From contig NZ_JAHMHW010000001.1 of NCBI RefSeq assembly GCF_020169515.1, forward strand, positions 744,001 to 808,000: a stretch of DNA of 64,000 nucleotides. The letters run 5' to 3'. The translations under genes and the position numbers were made by a program. Shown here one piece after another: positions 29,456 to 39,967 of the stretch (position 1 is its first letter; each line of letters begins with the position of its first letter). This stretch comes from Paenibacillus vietnamensis. Its GTDB lineage: Bacteria > Bacillota > Bacilli > Paenibacillales > Paenibacillaceae. The notes under the pieces were generated by a model. The model worked only from the letters and a program-made list of their open reading frames with translations, was not told where the DNA came from and did no database searches.

Positions 29456-30553
29456 ATGAGCATGGATTTTATTGAAGCGTTGCAGGAAATCGAAAGAGAT
29501 AAAGGGATCAGCAAAGATGTGCTCTTGGAGGCAATCGAGGCGGCGCTTATTTCAAGCTACAAAAGAAATTTCAATACGGCGCAAAACGTCCGGGTAGATA
29601 TTAACCGCCATTCCGGCGTCATTAAAGTCTATGCCCGCAAAACCGTTGTGGACGAGGTTCTCGATCCGCGCCTCGAAATTTCGGTCGAAGCGTCCCGCGA
29701 AATCAATCCGCATTACCAGCTGGACGATATTGCGGAAATCGAGGTTACGCCGCGTGATTTCGGGCGCATTGCCGCACAGACTGCGAAGCAGGTCGTTACG
29801 CAGCGTATCCGCGAAGCGGAACGCGGACTTATTTATAACGCATTTATCGACAAGGAAGAAGACATCGTAAACGGAATTGTTCAGCGTCAGGATGTGCGCA
29901 ACCTGTTCGTCGACCTTGGCAAGGTGGAGGCGGTGCTGCCGCTGACCGAGCTGATGCCAACCGACAAGTTCAAGCACGGCGACCGCGTCAAATCGTATAT
30001 TACGAAGGTCGAGAATACGACGAAGGGCCCTCAAATTATTTTGTCCCGTACGCATCCCGGCCTTTTGAAGCGCCTGTTCGAGCTAGAGGTTCCTGAAATT
30101 TACGACGGAGTCGTTGAAATACGTTCGGTTGCGCGTGAGGCTGGCTTCCGTTCCAAAATCGCCGTTCATTCCCGCAATTCCGAGGTTGACCCGGTCGGTT
30201 CATGCGTAGGGCAAAAGGGACTTCGCGTGCAGACGATCGTAGGCGAGCTGAAGGGCGAGAAAATCGATATCGTGCGCTGGTCCGAGAATGTTGACGAGTA
30301 CGTGGCGAACGCTCTAAGCCCTTCCAAGGTGCTTGAGGTTATCGTATTCGAGCAGGAGAAGATGGCCAGAGTCATCGTTCCCGATTATCAGCTGTCGCTC
30401 GCAATCGGCATTAAAGGCCAGAACGCAAGGCTTGCAGCCAAGCTGACCGGCTGGAAAATCGATATTAAGAGCGAAACGCAGGCAGAGCAGGAATTCGGCC
30501 GTCCGAAATCGCTGACGACGGTAATGCACCAAGATTCGGTTTCGATCGACTAA
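29456..30553 (+). CDS. nusA: Transcription termination/antitermination factor NusA
   Basis: NusA binds RNA polymerase and nascent RNA to tune pausing, termination and antitermination. The 365 residues contain the N-terminal polymerase-binding domain, an S1 domain (about 130-200) and two KH domains (about 205-345, with DPVGSCVGQKGLRVQTI and AIGIKGQNARLAAKLTGWKI). It lacks the acidic repeats of E. coli NusA, as in other Bacillota. The start is the ATG giving MSMDFIEALQEI after AAAGGGGG, not an upstream in-frame codon. Confidence 0.97.
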   Translation: MSMDFIEALQEIERDKGISKDVLLEAIEAALISSYKRNFNTAQNVRVDINRHSGVIKVYARKTVVDEVLDPRLEISVEASREINPHYQLDDIAEIEVTPRDFGRIAAQTAKQVVTQRIREAERGLIYNAFIDKEEDIVNGIVQRQDVRNLFVDLGKVEAVLPLTELMPTDKFKHGDRVKSYITKVENTTKGPQIILSRTHPGLLKRLFELEVPEIYDGVVEIRSVAREAGFRSKIAVHSRNSEVDPVGSCVGQKGLRVQTIVGELKGEKIDIVRWSENVDEYVANALSPSKVLEVIVFEQEKMARVIVPDYQLSLAIGIKGQNARLAAKLTGWKIDIKSETQAEQEFGRPKSLTTVMHQDSVSID

Positions 30554-30596
30554 CGGATCGGAAAACGTCAATTAAGCAGCAGAGGAGGGGTGTACG

Positions 30597-30911
30597 GTGA
30601 GACCGAGAAAAGTACCGCTTCGCAAATGTGTCGCTTGCCAGGAGATGATGCCGAAGAAGGAACTCATCCGGATTGTTCGGACACCGGCCGAAGAGGTGCA
30701 AATTGACCTGACTGGCAAGAAAGCGGGACGCGGAGCTTATTTATGCGGCAAAGTCAGCTGCTTCAAGCTGGCCAAGAAGTCGAAGGCGCTGGACCGGGCA
30801 TTGAAGCAGCCGGTCGGCGAGGACATTTATGACCAGCTCGAGCAGGATTTTGTTCGGGTAGAGGAGCAGTTTAACGCCAATAAGGAGCTGATAGGCGATG
30901 AATCAGAATAA
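30597..30911 (+). CDS. rnpM: RNase P modulator RnpM (YlxR)
   Basis: The 104 residues are a YlxR/DUF448 protein, a small RNA-binding protein reported to bind and modulate RNase P. It has the conserved PLRKCVACQEMMPKKELIRI and GKKAGRGAYLCGKVSCFKLA segments, with Cys residues in a CVAC arrangement. The GTG start follows GAGGAGGGG. It overlaps the next gene by 14 bp and sits between nusA and infB as in B. subtilis. Confidence 0.94.
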   Translation: MRPRKVPLRKCVACQEMMPKKELIRIVRTPAEEVQIDLTGKKAGRGAYLCGKVSCFKLAKKSKALDRALKQPVGEDIYDQLEQDFVRVEEQFNANKELIGDESE

Positions 30912-31230
30912 ATGCTTATCGGCTCTGGGAATGGCCATGAGGGCCGGGAAATTGATTACCGGCGACGAGATCGTGCTGAAGGCCGTTCGCGGCAAGCAGG
31001 CGCAGCTCGTGATTATCGCCGGGGACGCTTCACCTAACACCAAAAAAAAATTTCGCGATAAATGCAGCACCTACGGTATACAACTCGCCGAAGCATTCGA
31101 CCGCGAGCAGCTAGGGAAGGCCATAGGAAAGCCGGAACGCGTTGTGCTTGCGGTAACGGACGCAAATTTCGGAAAAATGATTGCGAGTCATCTGAGCCAT
31201 AATACGGAGGTGGATCATATTGGACAATAA
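30898..31230 (+). CDS. ylxQ: L7Ae-family ribosomal protein (YlxQ)
   Basis: The 110-residue protein belongs to the L7Ae/L30e/S12e/Gadd45 family of RNA kink-turn binders (YlxQ, also called RplGA). Typical segments are [20 protein letters not shown] and [20 protein letters not shown]. It overlaps rnpM upstream and infB downstream by 11 bp, so it is embedded in a translationally coupled operon. The precise role on the ribosome is not settled in the family. Confidence 0.92.
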   Translation: MNQNKCLSALGMAMRAGKLITGDEIVLKAVRGKQAQLVIIAGDASPNTKKKFRDKCSTYGIQLAEAFDREQLGKAIGKPERVVLAVTDANFGKMIASHLSHNTEVDHIGQ

Positions 31231-33847
31231 ACAAGACAGCAGAGATAATAAAGATAAGCTGCGCGTTTACGAATATGCGAAGTCACTTAATATGAGCAGC
31301 AAAGAAATTATTACAATTCTTAAACGGCTGGACTTGCCCGTTAATAACCATATGAGCGTTATGGAAAATGAAATGGTGAGCAAGGTCGAAGGCTTTTTCC
31401 GCAATATTAAAGCAAACGCGGCGGCAAAACGGGCGCAGGATTCGTCCGGCGCATCGGTTTCTTCCGCCCAGCAAGCAACCAGCAGGCCGCAATCGCAGCA
31501 GCCTCAGCAACGCGAACAGCTTCACAAAAATACAAATCAAGACAGACAGGGGCCTATGAATTCCATTAATACGAAAACACCAACCAACCAGTCGCAAAAT
31601 GAGTCGAGAGCTGGCGGACAACAATCGAACCGCCCATCACAGCAAGGCAATCAAAACCGTTCCCCGCAAGGCCAAGGCCATTCCGGCGGCGGACGTCAGG
31701 GACAAGGCGGAGCAGGAAACCGCCAAGGACAAGGGGGCGGAGGCTCGAATCGCCCATCGCAAGGCGGAGGCTCGGGCCAGCGTCAAGGCCAATCCGGCCA
31801 AAATCGCAGTCCGCAAGGCGGACAAGGCGGTACCGGCAACCGTCCAAGCGGACCTCGCCAGGATGCGGGAAGCCGCCCGGCTGCGCCGCAAGGCCAAAGC
31901 CGTTCCTTCGATTCCAACAGACCGACGCAAGGCCAGTCACGCGGCGGCGACGACAAGAAATTTTCCAAATCCGGACAAAAACGCTTCGAAGACGGCAAGC
32001 CGGGCGGATTTAGAGGCAATAACAACAACCGCGGTCCGAGAGGGCGCGGGGGCAGATCCCAGCAGCACCAGCCGCCACGGGAGAAAATCGACAACACGCC
32101 TAAGAAAATTATCGTCCGCGGCACGATGACCGTAGGCGATTTAGCCAAGCTGCTGCACAAGGACGCTTCCGAAGTGATCAAGAAGCTTATTTTCCTTGGC
32201 GTTATGGCAACGATTAACCAGGAAATCGATATGGACGCCATCCACTTGATCGCATCCGATTACGGCGTTGAAGTCGAAGTGAAAATTCCGGTTGAGGAAG
32301 ATTCTTTCGAAACAGTCGAAGAGGTTGACGAAGAGAGCGAATTGACGACACGTCCTCCAGTCGTAACGATCATGGGTCACGTTGACCATGGTAAAACGAC
32401 CCTGCTCGATGCGATCCGCAAGACAAACGTCACCGGCGGCGAGGCAGGCGGCATTACTCAGCACATCGGCGCTTACCAGGTTGAAATCAATAACAAAAAA
32501 ATTACATTCCTAGATACGCCGGGCCACGAAGCGTTTACGCTCATGCGCGCACGCGGCGCTCAGGTAACCGATATTACGATTATCGTAGTAGCTGCGGATG
32601 ACGGCATCATGCCGCAAACGGTTGAAGCGATCAATCACGCTAAAGCCGCCGGCGTGCCGATAATTGTCGCGGTCAACAAAATCGATAAGCCTGAAGCCAA
32701 TGTCGACAAAATCAAGCAGGAAATGACCGAGTACGAGCTCGTTCCCGAGGAGTGGGGCGGCGATACGATTTTCGTCGAGGTTTCGGCCAAGCAGCGCATC
32801 GGTCTTGAAGGTTTGCTCGAGATGATTTTGCTTGTAGCGGAGGTCAACGATTACAAAGCAAATCCGGACAAACGCGCCCGCGCAACGGTCATCGAAGCGG
32901 AGCTCGACAAAGGCAAAGGCCCTGTGGCGAGAATTCTCGTGCAGCACGGTACGCTTAAGATCGGCGACGCGTTCGTAGCCGGCAACTGCTTCGGCCGTGT
33001 CCGGGCGATGGTGAACGATAAAGGCCGCCGACTCAAGGAAGCGGGTCCTTCGACTCCGGTCGAAATTACAGGTTTAACGGAGGTTCCGCTAGCCGGCGAT
33101 CCGTTCATGGTGTTTGAAGACGAGCGCAAGGCACGCGCAATTGCGGACCGCCGCTCCATCAAGCAGCGCCAGTCCGAGATGGGCGCCAATACGCGCGTTA
33201 CGCTTGACGACCTGTATAGCCATATCAAAGATGGTGAAATTAAAGATCTGAACGTTATTATCAAAGCGGACGTTCAAGGCTCTTCCGAAGCGCTTAAAGG
33301 CTCTCTTGCCAAAATCGATATCGAAGGCGTCCGCGTCAAAATTATTCACAGCGGCGTCGGTGCGATTACGGAGTCGGATGTCATTCTCGCCTCCGCGTCC
33401 AACGCTATCGTTATCGGCTTCAACGTCCGTCCGGATCCGCAGGCCGAAGCGACGATCGCACAGGAAAAGGTAGATGTTCGCATGCACCGCGTTATCTACA
33501 ATGTCATCGATGAGATTGAACAGGCGATGAAAGGCATGCTTGATCCGATTTACAAAGAGGTTGTCATCGGCCATGCAGAGATTCGTAACGTATTTAAAGT
33601 GACGAAGGTTGGAGCTATCGCCGGCTGCATGGTGACCTCGGGCAAAATCACACGCAATGCCGAAGCTCGCCTGATCCGCGGCGGCATCGTCGTTTACACA
33701 GGCAAGATCGATTCCCTTAAGCGTTTCAAGGACGACGCCAAGGAAGTGGCGCAAGGCTACGAGTGCGGTATTACCCTTGACCGTTTCAACGATGTCAAAG
33801 AAGGGGATACGATCGAAGCATTTGTCATGGAAACCGTAGAGAGGTGA
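31220..33847 (+). CDS. infB: Translation initiation factor IF-2
   Basis: IF-2 is the GTPase that places initiator tRNA and joins ribosomal subunits. The 875 residues have an N-terminal IF2_N segment ([20 protein letters not shown]), a long Gly/Gln/Arg/Asn-rich disordered region (about residues 70-290), a second IF2_N segment (about 298-350) and the GTPase starting near 378 with [23 protein letters not shown] and NKIDKPEA. The start is TTG after ACGGAGGTGG, overlapping ylxQ. Only one start is evident; internal shorter isoforms cannot be judged. Confidence 0.97.
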   Translation: MDNKQDSRDNKDKLRVYEYAKSLNMSSKEIITILKRLDLPVNNHMSVMENEMVSKVEGFFRNIKANAAAKRAQDSSGASVSSAQQATSRPQSQQPQQREQLHKNTNQDRQGPMNSINTKTPTNQSQNESRAGGQQSNRPSQQGNQNRSPQGQGHSGGGRQGQGGAGNRQGQGGGGSNRPSQGGGSGQRQGQSGQNRSPQGGQGGTGNRPSGPRQDAGSRPAAPQGQSRSFDSNRPTQGQSRGGDDKKFSKSGQKRFEDGKPGGFRGNNNNRGPRGRGGRSQQHQPPREKIDNTPKKIIVRGTMTVGDLAKLLHKDASEVIKKLIFLGVMATINQEIDMDAIHLIASDYGVEVEVKIPVEEDSFETVEEVDEESELTTRPPVVTIMGHVDHGKTTLLDAIRKTNVTGGEAGGITQHIGAYQVEINNKKITFLDTPGHEAFTLMRARGAQVTDITIIVVAADDGIMPQTVEAINHAKAAGVPIIVAVNKIDKPEANVDKIKQEMTEYELVPEEWGGDTIFVEVSAKQRIGLEGLLEMILLVAEVNDYKANPDKRARATVIEAELDKGKGPVARILVQHGTLKIGDAFVAGNCFGRVRAMVNDKGRRLKEAGPSTPVEITGLTEVPLAGDPFMVFEDERKARAIADRRSIKQRQSEMGANTRVTLDDLYSHIKDGEIKDLNVIIKADVQGSSEALKGSLAKIDIEGVRVKIIHSGVGAITESDVILASASNAIVIGFNVRPDPQAEATIAQEKVDVRMHRVIYNVIDEIEQAMKGMLDPIYKEVVIGHAEIRNVFKVTKVGAIAGCMVTSGKITRNAEARLIRGGIVVYTGKIDSLKRFKDDAKEVAQGYECGITLDRFNDVKEGDTIEAFVMETVER

Positions 33848-33854
33848 TTGCAGC

Positions 33855-34211
33855 ATGGCGAAAATTCGAGTAGGCCGGGTAGGCGAACAAATTAAAAAAG
33901 AGCTTAGCCAAATTATTCAAACTGAACTAAAAGACCCAAGAATCGGCTTTATTACCGTCACCGGGGTTGAAACGACGAGCGATCTGTCTCAGGCTAAGAT
34001 TTATCTAAGCGTGCTTGGCAGCGACGAGCAAAAGGAAGCGACGCTGAAGGCATTGGCCAGCGGCACGGGCTTCATTCGCACGGAGCTTGGCAAGCGGATG
34101 AGGCTTCGCCATACTCCCGAACTGTTGTTCAAGTTTGACAGCAGCATCGAGTACGGCAGCCGCATTGAGGCGCTGCTCGAATCGATCAATAACGGAAACC
34201 AAGCAAGATGA
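33855..34211 (+). CDS. rbfA: 30S ribosome-binding factor RbfA
   Basis: RbfA helps late maturation of the 30S subunit and 16S 5' processing. The 118 residues form a type-II KH-like domain, with [20 protein letters not shown], the strand [20 protein letters not shown] and [20 protein letters not shown]. It follows infB by seven bases and overlaps nrnA by four. The DUF503 gene ylxP that separates infB and rbfA in B. subtilis is absent here. Confidence 0.96.
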   Translation: MAKIRVGRVGEQIKKELSQIIQTELKDPRIGFITVTGVETTSDLSQAKIYLSVLGSDEQKEATLKALASGTGFIRTELGKRMRLRHTPELLFKFDSSIEYGSRIEALLESINNGNQAR

Positions 34212-35197
34212 TGGAACAAAACAGCTATTTGAAGCAGCTGGACGAAGCGTTGGCATTCATAGGAAAGGCGGACAACTTTCTCGTTGTGTCACATGTCCAG
34301 CCGGACGGAGACGCGATCAGCTCAACATTGGCCGTGGGCTGGCTGCTTCGGAAGCTCGGCAAGACGGCGGTTCTCATCAACGAAGGTGAGCTGCCGTCAA
34401 GGCTGGGCTATCTGGAAGGCTTCGAATCTATCTTAAACTACAAGCTGAATCCGCCCGAACGCAAGTTTGATGCCGTTATTACGGTCGATTGCGCCGATTA
34501 TAAACGAATCGGCGAGGTAACCGGCAGCTTTGCTCCCAATGCGAGCCTGCTGAATATCGACCATCATCCGACGAACAATGCCTTCGGCGAGGTGAATGTC
34601 ATTCGGCCGGATGCTGCGGCGACGGTTGAAATTTTATTTGACCTGATCGAGAGAGCAGCCTTGCCGCTTGATCTTACCTGCGCGACCGCTATTTATACCG
34701 GACTGCTGACCGATACCGGCGGCTTCCGCTATTCCAATACGAGTCCGCGGGTCATGGAAATCGCATCGCGGCTGCTCGCGGCAGGCGTATCCGGCAACGA
34801 GCTGGCCGATCATTTGCTTGAGAAAATGACGATGGCCAAGCTGAAGCTGCTGAAAGTCGCCTTGAACCGCCTTTCCTTCACGGATAATCTGGAAGTAGGC
34901 TGGGTCTATATCGGCAAGGATGATTTGCGGGAGACGCAGGCCGTGCCGGAGGACTTGGAAGGTATTGTCAATTACGCCTTAAACGTTGACGGCGTCGAAG
35001 TCGGCATTCTGTTCAAGGAAGCTGACGATGGTACGGTAAAGGCGAGTCTCCGGTCAGCAGGCAAGGCAAACGTCGCCGAAATCGCCCAGGCTTTTGGCGG
35101 AGGCGGGCATGTCAGGGCTGCAGGCTGCAGGCTTGAGGCACCGCTTCAGAATGCGATCGGGCAGCTTGTCGAAGCTGTCAGAAAGGCGTTGAACTAA
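34208..35197 (+). CDS. nrnA: DHH phosphoesterase NrnA (oligoribonuclease / pAp phosphatase)
   Basis: NrnA degrades very short RNA oligonucleotides and dephosphorylates 3'-phosphoadenosine 5'-phosphate. The 329 residues have a DHH domain with [12 protein letters not shown] near residue 30, DCADYKR, the NIDHHPTNN motif near residue 116 and [11 protein letters not shown], then a DHHA1 domain ending in [12 protein letters not shown]. The ATG overlaps the rbfA stop by four bases. Specificity is inferred from family; other DHH/DHHA1 proteins act on c-di-AMP products. Confidence 0.92.
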   Translation: MMEQNSYLKQLDEALAFIGKADNFLVVSHVQPDGDAISSTLAVGWLLRKLGKTAVLINEGELPSRLGYLEGFESILNYKLNPPERKFDAVITVDCADYKRIGEVTGSFAPNASLLNIDHHPTNNAFGEVNVIRPDAAATVEILFDLIERAALPLDLTCATAIYTGLLTDTGGFRYSNTSPRVMEIASRLLAAGVSGNELADHLLEKMTMAKLKLLKVALNRLSFTDNLEVGWVYIGKDDLRETQAVPEDLEGIVNYALNVDGVEVGILFKEADDGTVKASLRSAGKANVAEIAQAFGGGGHVRAAGCRLEAPLQNAIGQLVEAVRKALN

Positions 35198-35199
35198 AG

Positions 35200-36105
35200 A
35201 TGGACGGAATTTTAGCCGTATGGAAGCCTGAAGGCTGGACGTCCCATGACGTCGTTGCAAAGGTGCGCCGCATTCTCGGAATGAAGAGAATCGGTCATGC
35301 AGGTACGCTCGACCCGATGGTAACGGGAGTGCTGCCGCTTTGCCTGGGCCGCGCGACCAGAGTGGTTGAATATATACAAGAAAGACCTAAAGCTTACGAA
35401 GCCGTATTGCGGCTTGGTATCGCTACGGATACCGAAGATATTTCGGGTACTGTCCTTGAGAGCCAATCCGTCGTGAACGTCACGGCAGCGGAAGTACGCG
35501 CAGCGCTTGAACGGTTTACGGGGCGGATTGACCAAGTCCCGCCTATGTATTCTGCCGTGAAAATCGACGGAAAGCGGCTTTACGAGCTTGCTAGAGAAGG
35601 GCAGACAGTAGAGCGGAAGGCGAGACAGGTGACGATCCATGAGATCGCTCTGATTGACGCTCAGCTCGATTTGGATCAGCCGCAAATCAAGTTTTCCGTC
35701 CTTTGCTCAAAAGGAACCTACATTCGAACGCTATGCGTCGATATCGGAAAGGCGCTTGGAGTGCCGGCAACGATGGCCAGTCTGACCAGGACGATGTCAG
35801 GAGGCATTACGCAGGAAAGCTGCTTAACCTTGGAGCAAATCGAACGGTTGAAGCAGGCAGGCGAGTTGGAGCGGCATTTAATCGCACCGGATGCAGCGAT
35901 TTCACATTTGGAGCGTGCCGAAGTGCCGGCGGCGTCCGGAAAGCAGGCGCTGCTCGGACAAAAAATTGCCATCCGACATGCGGCATTGGACAATCCCGAG
36001 GACGGCCGGTTAGTCCGTTTATATAATGAAGGACAAACCTTTCTCGGCATTTTTCAAATCGACTCCCAAGCTGCCGTGCTGAAGCCGGTTAAAGTGTTTT
36101 CTTGA
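35200..36105 (+). CDS. truB: tRNA pseudouridine-55 synthase TruB
   Basis: TruB makes pseudouridine 55 in the T-loop of tRNAs. The 301 residues begin DGILAVWKPEGWTSHDVV and carry the catalytic Asp38 in GHAGTLDPMVTGVLPLCLG. Later family segments are PPMYSAVKIDGKRLYELARE and CSKGTYIRTLCVDIG, followed by a C-terminal PUA-like domain. The ATG is two bases after the nrnA stop. The next gene, ribF, follows after 58 bp. Confidence 0.97.
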   Translation: MDGILAVWKPEGWTSHDVVAKVRRILGMKRIGHAGTLDPMVTGVLPLCLGRATRVVEYIQERPKAYEAVLRLGIATDTEDISGTVLESQSVVNVTAAEVRAALERFTGRIDQVPPMYSAVKIDGKRLYELAREGQTVERKARQVTIHEIALIDAQLDLDQPQIKFSVLCSKGTYIRTLCVDIGKALGVPATMASLTRTMSGGITQESCLTLEQIERLKQAGELERHLIAPDAAISHLERAEVPAASGKQALLGQKIAIRHAALDNPEDGRLVRLYNEGQTFLGIFQIDSQAAVLKPVKVFS

Positions 36106-36163
36106 GTTTGATGTATGATTAAAGTCTACCTTTAAGTTAACAGGAAATGCAGGTGTATCAGCG

Positions 36164-37111
36164 TTGGAAATTATACCTTTAAGTTTTCCTTTAAACGGTT
36201 TGTCCACGCTATCGCTGGACAGGCCGCTTTCCATAGCCATCGGTCATTTCGACGGCGTGCACCGGGGCCATCAGAACGTCATCCAACAGGCGGTCAAAGC
36301 GGCTAAGGATACGGAAATGCTGTCTGCGGTTCTAACCTTTGACCCTCATCCGAAGGAAGTGCTCGGGCAAGGCGATCAGTATTACCGCTGTTTGACGCCT
36401 CTTGATGACAAAACCGAGTTATTCGCCGAGTTAGGCGTTGACCTCGTATTTATTATGAGATTCAATCTCGAGTTCGCGGCCGTTTCCCCGGAACGGTTTG
36501 TCGACGAGGTACTACGGACACTAAAGGCCAAGCAAGTCGTCGTTGGTTTCGATTTCAATTTCGGACATCGTGGCGCGGGAGATACGGAAGCTTTAAAACG
36601 TCTCGGGGCGCCTGACATAGCCGTGCATGTCGTTGAGCCGCTGTTCGAAAACGGCAGAAAGGTCAGCAGCACTTACGTGCGGGAGTCCTTGGAGAAAGGC
36701 GATTTGGAAACGGCGGAGAAGCTGCTCGGAAGACCTTACGAAATTTCCGGTCTGGTCGTTCACGGAGACGGAAGAGGCCGGACGATCGGATTTCCGACGG
36801 CTAACCTGCAGTTCCAGCACCCCTATATCGCTCCAAGGCTTGGCGTCTATGCCATTACAGCATGGATCGGCGATAAATCATATCCTGGCGTGATGAACCA
36901 TGGGATGAAGCCGACGTTTAACAAGCAGAATGTGCAGCCCGTCATGGAGGCGCATTTGTTCGATTTCGAAGGCGATATTTACGGTAAACCGATCCGGATC
37001 CAATTCCGCTCTTTTATCCGCGAGGAACGAAAGTTCAGTTCCGTTGACGAGCTGATCAAGCAGATTGAAGCGGATTCCAACGAAGCGAGAAATTTTGCCG
37101 GTCTTCGTTAA
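36164..37111 (+). CDS. ribF: Bifunctional riboflavin kinase / FAD synthetase
   Basis: RibF (RibC in B. subtilis) phosphorylates riboflavin to FMN and adenylates it to FAD. The 315 residues have an N-terminal nucleotidyltransferase domain with IAIGHFDGVHRGHQNVI and FDFNFGHRGAGD, and a C-terminal kinase domain with GDGRGRTIGFPTANL and the GVYA strand. The start is TTG with AGGTG upstream; no ATG or GTG gives a complete N-terminus. truB-ribF-rpsO order matches B. subtilis. Confidence 0.95.
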   Translation: MEIIPLSFPLNGLSTLSLDRPLSIAIGHFDGVHRGHQNVIQQAVKAAKDTEMLSAVLTFDPHPKEVLGQGDQYYRCLTPLDDKTELFAELGVDLVFIMRFNLEFAAVSPERFVDEVLRTLKAKQVVVGFDFNFGHRGAGDTEALKRLGAPDIAVHVVEPLFENGRKVSSTYVRESLEKGDLETAEKLLGRPYEISGLVVHGDGRGRTIGFPTANLQFQHPYIAPRLGVYAITAWIGDKSYPGVMNHGMKPTFNKQNVQPVMEAHLFDFEGDIYGKPIRIQFRSFIREERKFSSVDELIKQIEADSNEARNFAGLR

Positions 37112-37130
37112 CGAATCATCTTCAAGCTAC

Positions 37131-37159
37131 TCGACAAGCGATATCTAATATGTTATACT
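37131..37159 (+). promoter_or_regulatory. Sigma-A-like promoter of rpsO
   Basis: TCGACA and TATACT are 17 bp apart, about 115 bp before rpsO, leaving room for a structured leader. The -35 differs from TTGACA by one base. Confidence 0.65.
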
Positions 37160-37167
37160 TTACAACG

Positions 37168-37246
37168 TTGTGGGCAGACATACCTGTGCGCGCAACTTAA
37201 CCTTAGCTTGGGTGGCCGATCTCACCGACGGCATCGAGGCTAACGG
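37168..37246 (+). promoter_or_regulatory. Structured rpsO leader, candidate S15 autoregulatory element
   Basis: TTGTGGGCA can pair with TGCGCGCAA (one wobble, one mismatch). Downstream TTAGCT pairs with GGCTAA, enclosing a GGTG/CACC hairpin. These structures lie between the predicted transcription start and the ribosome binding site. S15 represses its own mRNA through leader structures in Geobacillus and other bacteria, so the same role is likely here. The fold is drawn by eye. Confidence 0.5.
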
Positions 37247-37273
37247 CGATTACTATGAAGGAGGTGAATTAGG

Positions 37274-37543
37274 ATGGCAATCACGCAAGAACGCAAACAC
37301 GAACTGATTGAGACGCATAAAACTCATGCAACGGACACGGGTTCTCCTGAAGTTCAAATCGCTATCCTGACTGAAAACATCGTTAACTTGACGCAGCACT
37401 TGCGGGAGCACAAGAAAGATCACCACTCCCGTCGCGGCTTGCTCAAGATGGTAGGTCAGCGCCGTAAGCTGCTAGCTTACCTGAAGAACAACGATGTTAG
37501 ACGTTACAGCGCATTGATCGAAAAACTCGGCCTTCGCCGTTAA
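37274..37543 (+). CDS. rpsO: 30S ribosomal protein S15
   Basis: S15 is a primary binder of the 16S rRNA central domain. The 89 residues are full length, with [20 protein letters not shown] and [20 protein letters not shown], and the C-terminal [23 protein letters not shown] precedes the ATG. A terminator follows, then pnp, the usual pairing. Confidence 0.98.
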   Translation: MAITQERKHELIETHKTHATDTGSPEVQIAILTENIVNLTQHLREHKKDHHSRRGLLKMVGQRRKLLAYLKNNDVRRYSALIEKLGLRR

Positions 37544-37556
37544 AACATGCGTAATG

Positions 37557-37618
37557 AAAAGCAACCTGGTTGTCCTGCCGTCCGGGAATATCGGATACGC
37601 GGAATCGGGTTGCTTTTT
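37557..37618 (+). terminator. Terminator after rpsO
   Basis: AAAAGCAACC and GGTTGCTTTT form a perfect 10-bp stem enclosing about 40 nt, followed by a T run. The long loop may fold further. Partial read-through into pnp is possible. Confidence 0.7.
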
Positions 37619-37695
37619 GTAATAGGCAAAGTCTCAGAAAATACTGCCAATCAAGCAGCAGCATATAAGGAATCTTACTTAACAGGAGGGATAAA

Positions 37696-39798
37696 ATGGT
37701 ACAGCGTATCGAAATGACATTAGGCGGCAGACCGCTATCGATCGAGACCGGCCGTCTGGCCAAGCAAGCGAATGCAGCCGTTACCGTGCAATACGGCGAC
37801 ACGGTCGTTTTATGTACAGTGACAGCATCCCCAGGTCCAAAGGATTTGGATTTTTTCCCGCTTACCGTCAACTATGAAGAACGTTTGTATGCGGTAGGCA
37901 AAATTCCGGGAGGCTTCATTAAACGCGAAGGCCGCCCGAGCGAGAAGGCAATTTTGTCCAGCCGTCTGACGGACAGGCCAATCCGTCCCCTGTTCCCGGA
38001 AGGCTTCCGGAACGATGTGCAAGTCATGAATATGGTCATGAGTGTTGATCAAGATTGCTCGCCGGAAATTGCGGCTATGATCGGAACCTCTGCTGCATTG
38101 TCTATTTCTGACGTTCCGTTTGACGGTCCGATCGGCGGAGTTGTCGTAGCCAGAGTCGACGGTCAGTTTCTAATCAACCCAACTGTTGAGCAAGAGCAGA
38201 AAACAGATTTGTACGTCGTAGTTGCGGGTACAAGTAACGCAATTATGATGGTGGAAGCGGAAGCAAACGAAGTTTCTGAAGACGTGATGCTTGAAGCGAT
38301 CATGTTCGGCCATGACGAAATCAAGAACATTGTAGCTAAAATCGAAGAGCTCCAGGCTGTTGCCGGCAAGCCTAAGATGGAAGTTAAGTTACATAGTGTA
38401 AATGAGCAAGTCAACGCCGATGTGCGCGCATTTGCGACAGCACAGCTGGTAGAAGCCATCAAGGTTGAAGAGAAGCATGCTCGCCAGGATGCGATCGATG
38501 CGGTGAACAGCGCTGCTGTCGCGCATTTCGAGGAATTGTATGCGGAAACGCCAGAGCTGGTTGCAGACGTAAAGGAAGTGCTGTACGACATTGTGAAGGA
38601 AGAGGTTCGCCGTCTCATCTCGCATGACAAAGTGCGTCCTGACGGCCGCGCGCTCGATGAAATCCGTCCGATCGATTGCGATGTATCGCTGCTGCCGCGT
38701 ACGCACGGCTCCGGGCTTTTCACGCGCGGTCAAACGCAAGCGCTCAGCGTTTGTACGCTCGGCGCAATGGGTGACGTTCAGATTTTGGATGGCATTTCGC
38801 CTGAAGAAACGAAGCGCTTCATGCATCATTACAATTTCCCGCCGTTCAGCGTCGGCGAGGCTCGTCCTCTTCGTCCGCCGGGACGTCGTGAAATCGGTCA
38901 CGGCGCTCTGGGTGAGCGCGCTCTTTCCAAAGTCATACCTTCAGAGGCTGATTTCCCTTATACCATTCGTCTCGTTTCCGAAGTGCTGGAATCGAACGGT
39001 TCTTCATCCCAGGCGAGCATTTGCGCGAGCACACTTGCTATGATGGATGCGGGCGTTCCGATCAAAGCGCCGGTAGCGGGCATTGCAATGGGCTTGATCA
39101 AAGACGGCGAGCATTTCGCCATTCTGTCCGACATTCAAGGTATGGAAGATCACCTTGGAGATATGGACTTTAAAGTTGCCGGCACGGCAGAAGGCGTAAC
39201 GGCTATCCAAATGGATATCAAGATTGCCGGCATTAATCGTGAAATTTTGCAGCAATCGCTTGAGCAAGCACGTCAAGGCCGTATGTTCATTTTGGGTAAA
39301 ATGCTGGAAAGCTTGCCTGCTTCCCGTACAAGCCTTTCGAAATACGCGCCGAAAATTTTGACGCTGCGCATCAACCCGGACAAGATCCGTGACGTTATTG
39401 GCGCCGGCGGCAAAATCATCAATAAAATTATTGAAGAGACCGGCGTGAAGATCGATATCGAGCAAGATGGCATGGTGTTCATCGCTTCTTCTAATGAAGA
39501 AATGAACCAGAAAGCGAAGTCGATTATCGAAGGAATCGTGAAGGAAGTCGTGATCGGAGAAATTTACGTGGGAACCGTTAAACGGGTTGAGAAATTCGGT
39601 GCCTTCGTCGAAATTTTGCCGAACAAGGACGGATTAGTCCATATCTCGCAGCTGTCGACGGAGCGTGTGGCCAAAACCGAGGATGCGGTTAAGGTTGGCG
39701 ATCAAATCCGGGTGAAGGTTACGGAAATCGATCAGCAAGGACGGATTAACCTGTCTGCGAAAGTGCTCCTGACCGAAGAAGCGGCGAAGCAGCAGTAG
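37696..39798 (+). CDS. pnp: Polyribonucleotide nucleotidyltransferase (PNPase)
   Basis: PNPase is a phosphorolytic 3'-5' exoribonuclease of mRNA decay. The 700 residues contain two RNase PH domains (first starting at the N-terminus with [20 protein letters not shown]; second near 310-540 with [14 protein letters not shown]), an all-helical linker, a KH domain ([18 protein letters not shown] near 560) and an S1 domain ([20 protein letters not shown]). Length matches the family. An AGGAGGG site precedes the ATG. Confidence 0.98.
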   Translation: MVQRIEMTLGGRPLSIETGRLAKQANAAVTVQYGDTVVLCTVTASPGPKDLDFFPLTVNYEERLYAVGKIPGGFIKREGRPSEKAILSSRLTDRPIRPLFPEGFRNDVQVMNMVMSVDQDCSPEIAAMIGTSAALSISDVPFDGPIGGVVVARVDGQFLINPTVEQEQKTDLYVVVAGTSNAIMMVEAEANEVSEDVMLEAIMFGHDEIKNIVAKIEELQAVAGKPKMEVKLHSVNEQVNADVRAFATAQLVEAIKVEEKHARQDAIDAVNSAAVAHFEELYAETPELVADVKEVLYDIVKEEVRRLISHDKVRPDGRALDEIRPIDCDVSLLPRTHGSGLFTRGQTQALSVCTLGAMGDVQILDGISPEETKRFMHHYNFPPFSVGEARPLRPPGRREIGHGALGERALSKVIPSEADFPYTIRLVSEVLESNGSSSQASICASTLAMMDAGVPIKAPVAGIAMGLIKDGEHFAILSDIQGMEDHLGDMDFKVAGTAEGVTAIQMDIKIAGINREILQQSLEQARQGRMFILGKMLESLPASRTSLSKYAPKILTLRINPDKIRDVIGAGGKIINKIIEETGVKIDIEQDGMVFIASSNEEMNQKAKSIIEGIVKEVVIGEIYVGTVKRVEKFGAFVEILPNKDGLVHISQLSTERVAKTEDAVKVGDQIRVKVTEIDQQGRINLSAKVLLTEEAAKQQ

Positions 39799-39832
39799 CA
39801 TTCAAGCAGCATAGACAGCTAAACATGAGGAG

Positions 39833-39867
39833 AAAAAGAGCCAGATTCGATCTGTCTCTTTTTATTT
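39833..39867 (+). terminator. Terminator after pnp
   Basis: AAAAAGAG plus CAGA pair with TCTG plus CTCTTTTT around a TTCGA loop, with one C:T mismatch. The descending arm is itself a T run. Confidence 0.8.
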
Positions 39868-39967
39868 TGCATAAACTAGTCCCAATGTTCATAAGAATGT
39901 TAGCACGTGCGATTCGGACGGCGCTGCCGCCGCGCATATGAGGCCGCTTATGGAAGTGGGGATGAGG

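Noticed and set aside
31430..32090. Repetitive Gly/Gln tract as a DNA repeat element
   Set aside because: The repetition is at protein level within infB, in frame and without exact direct repeats.
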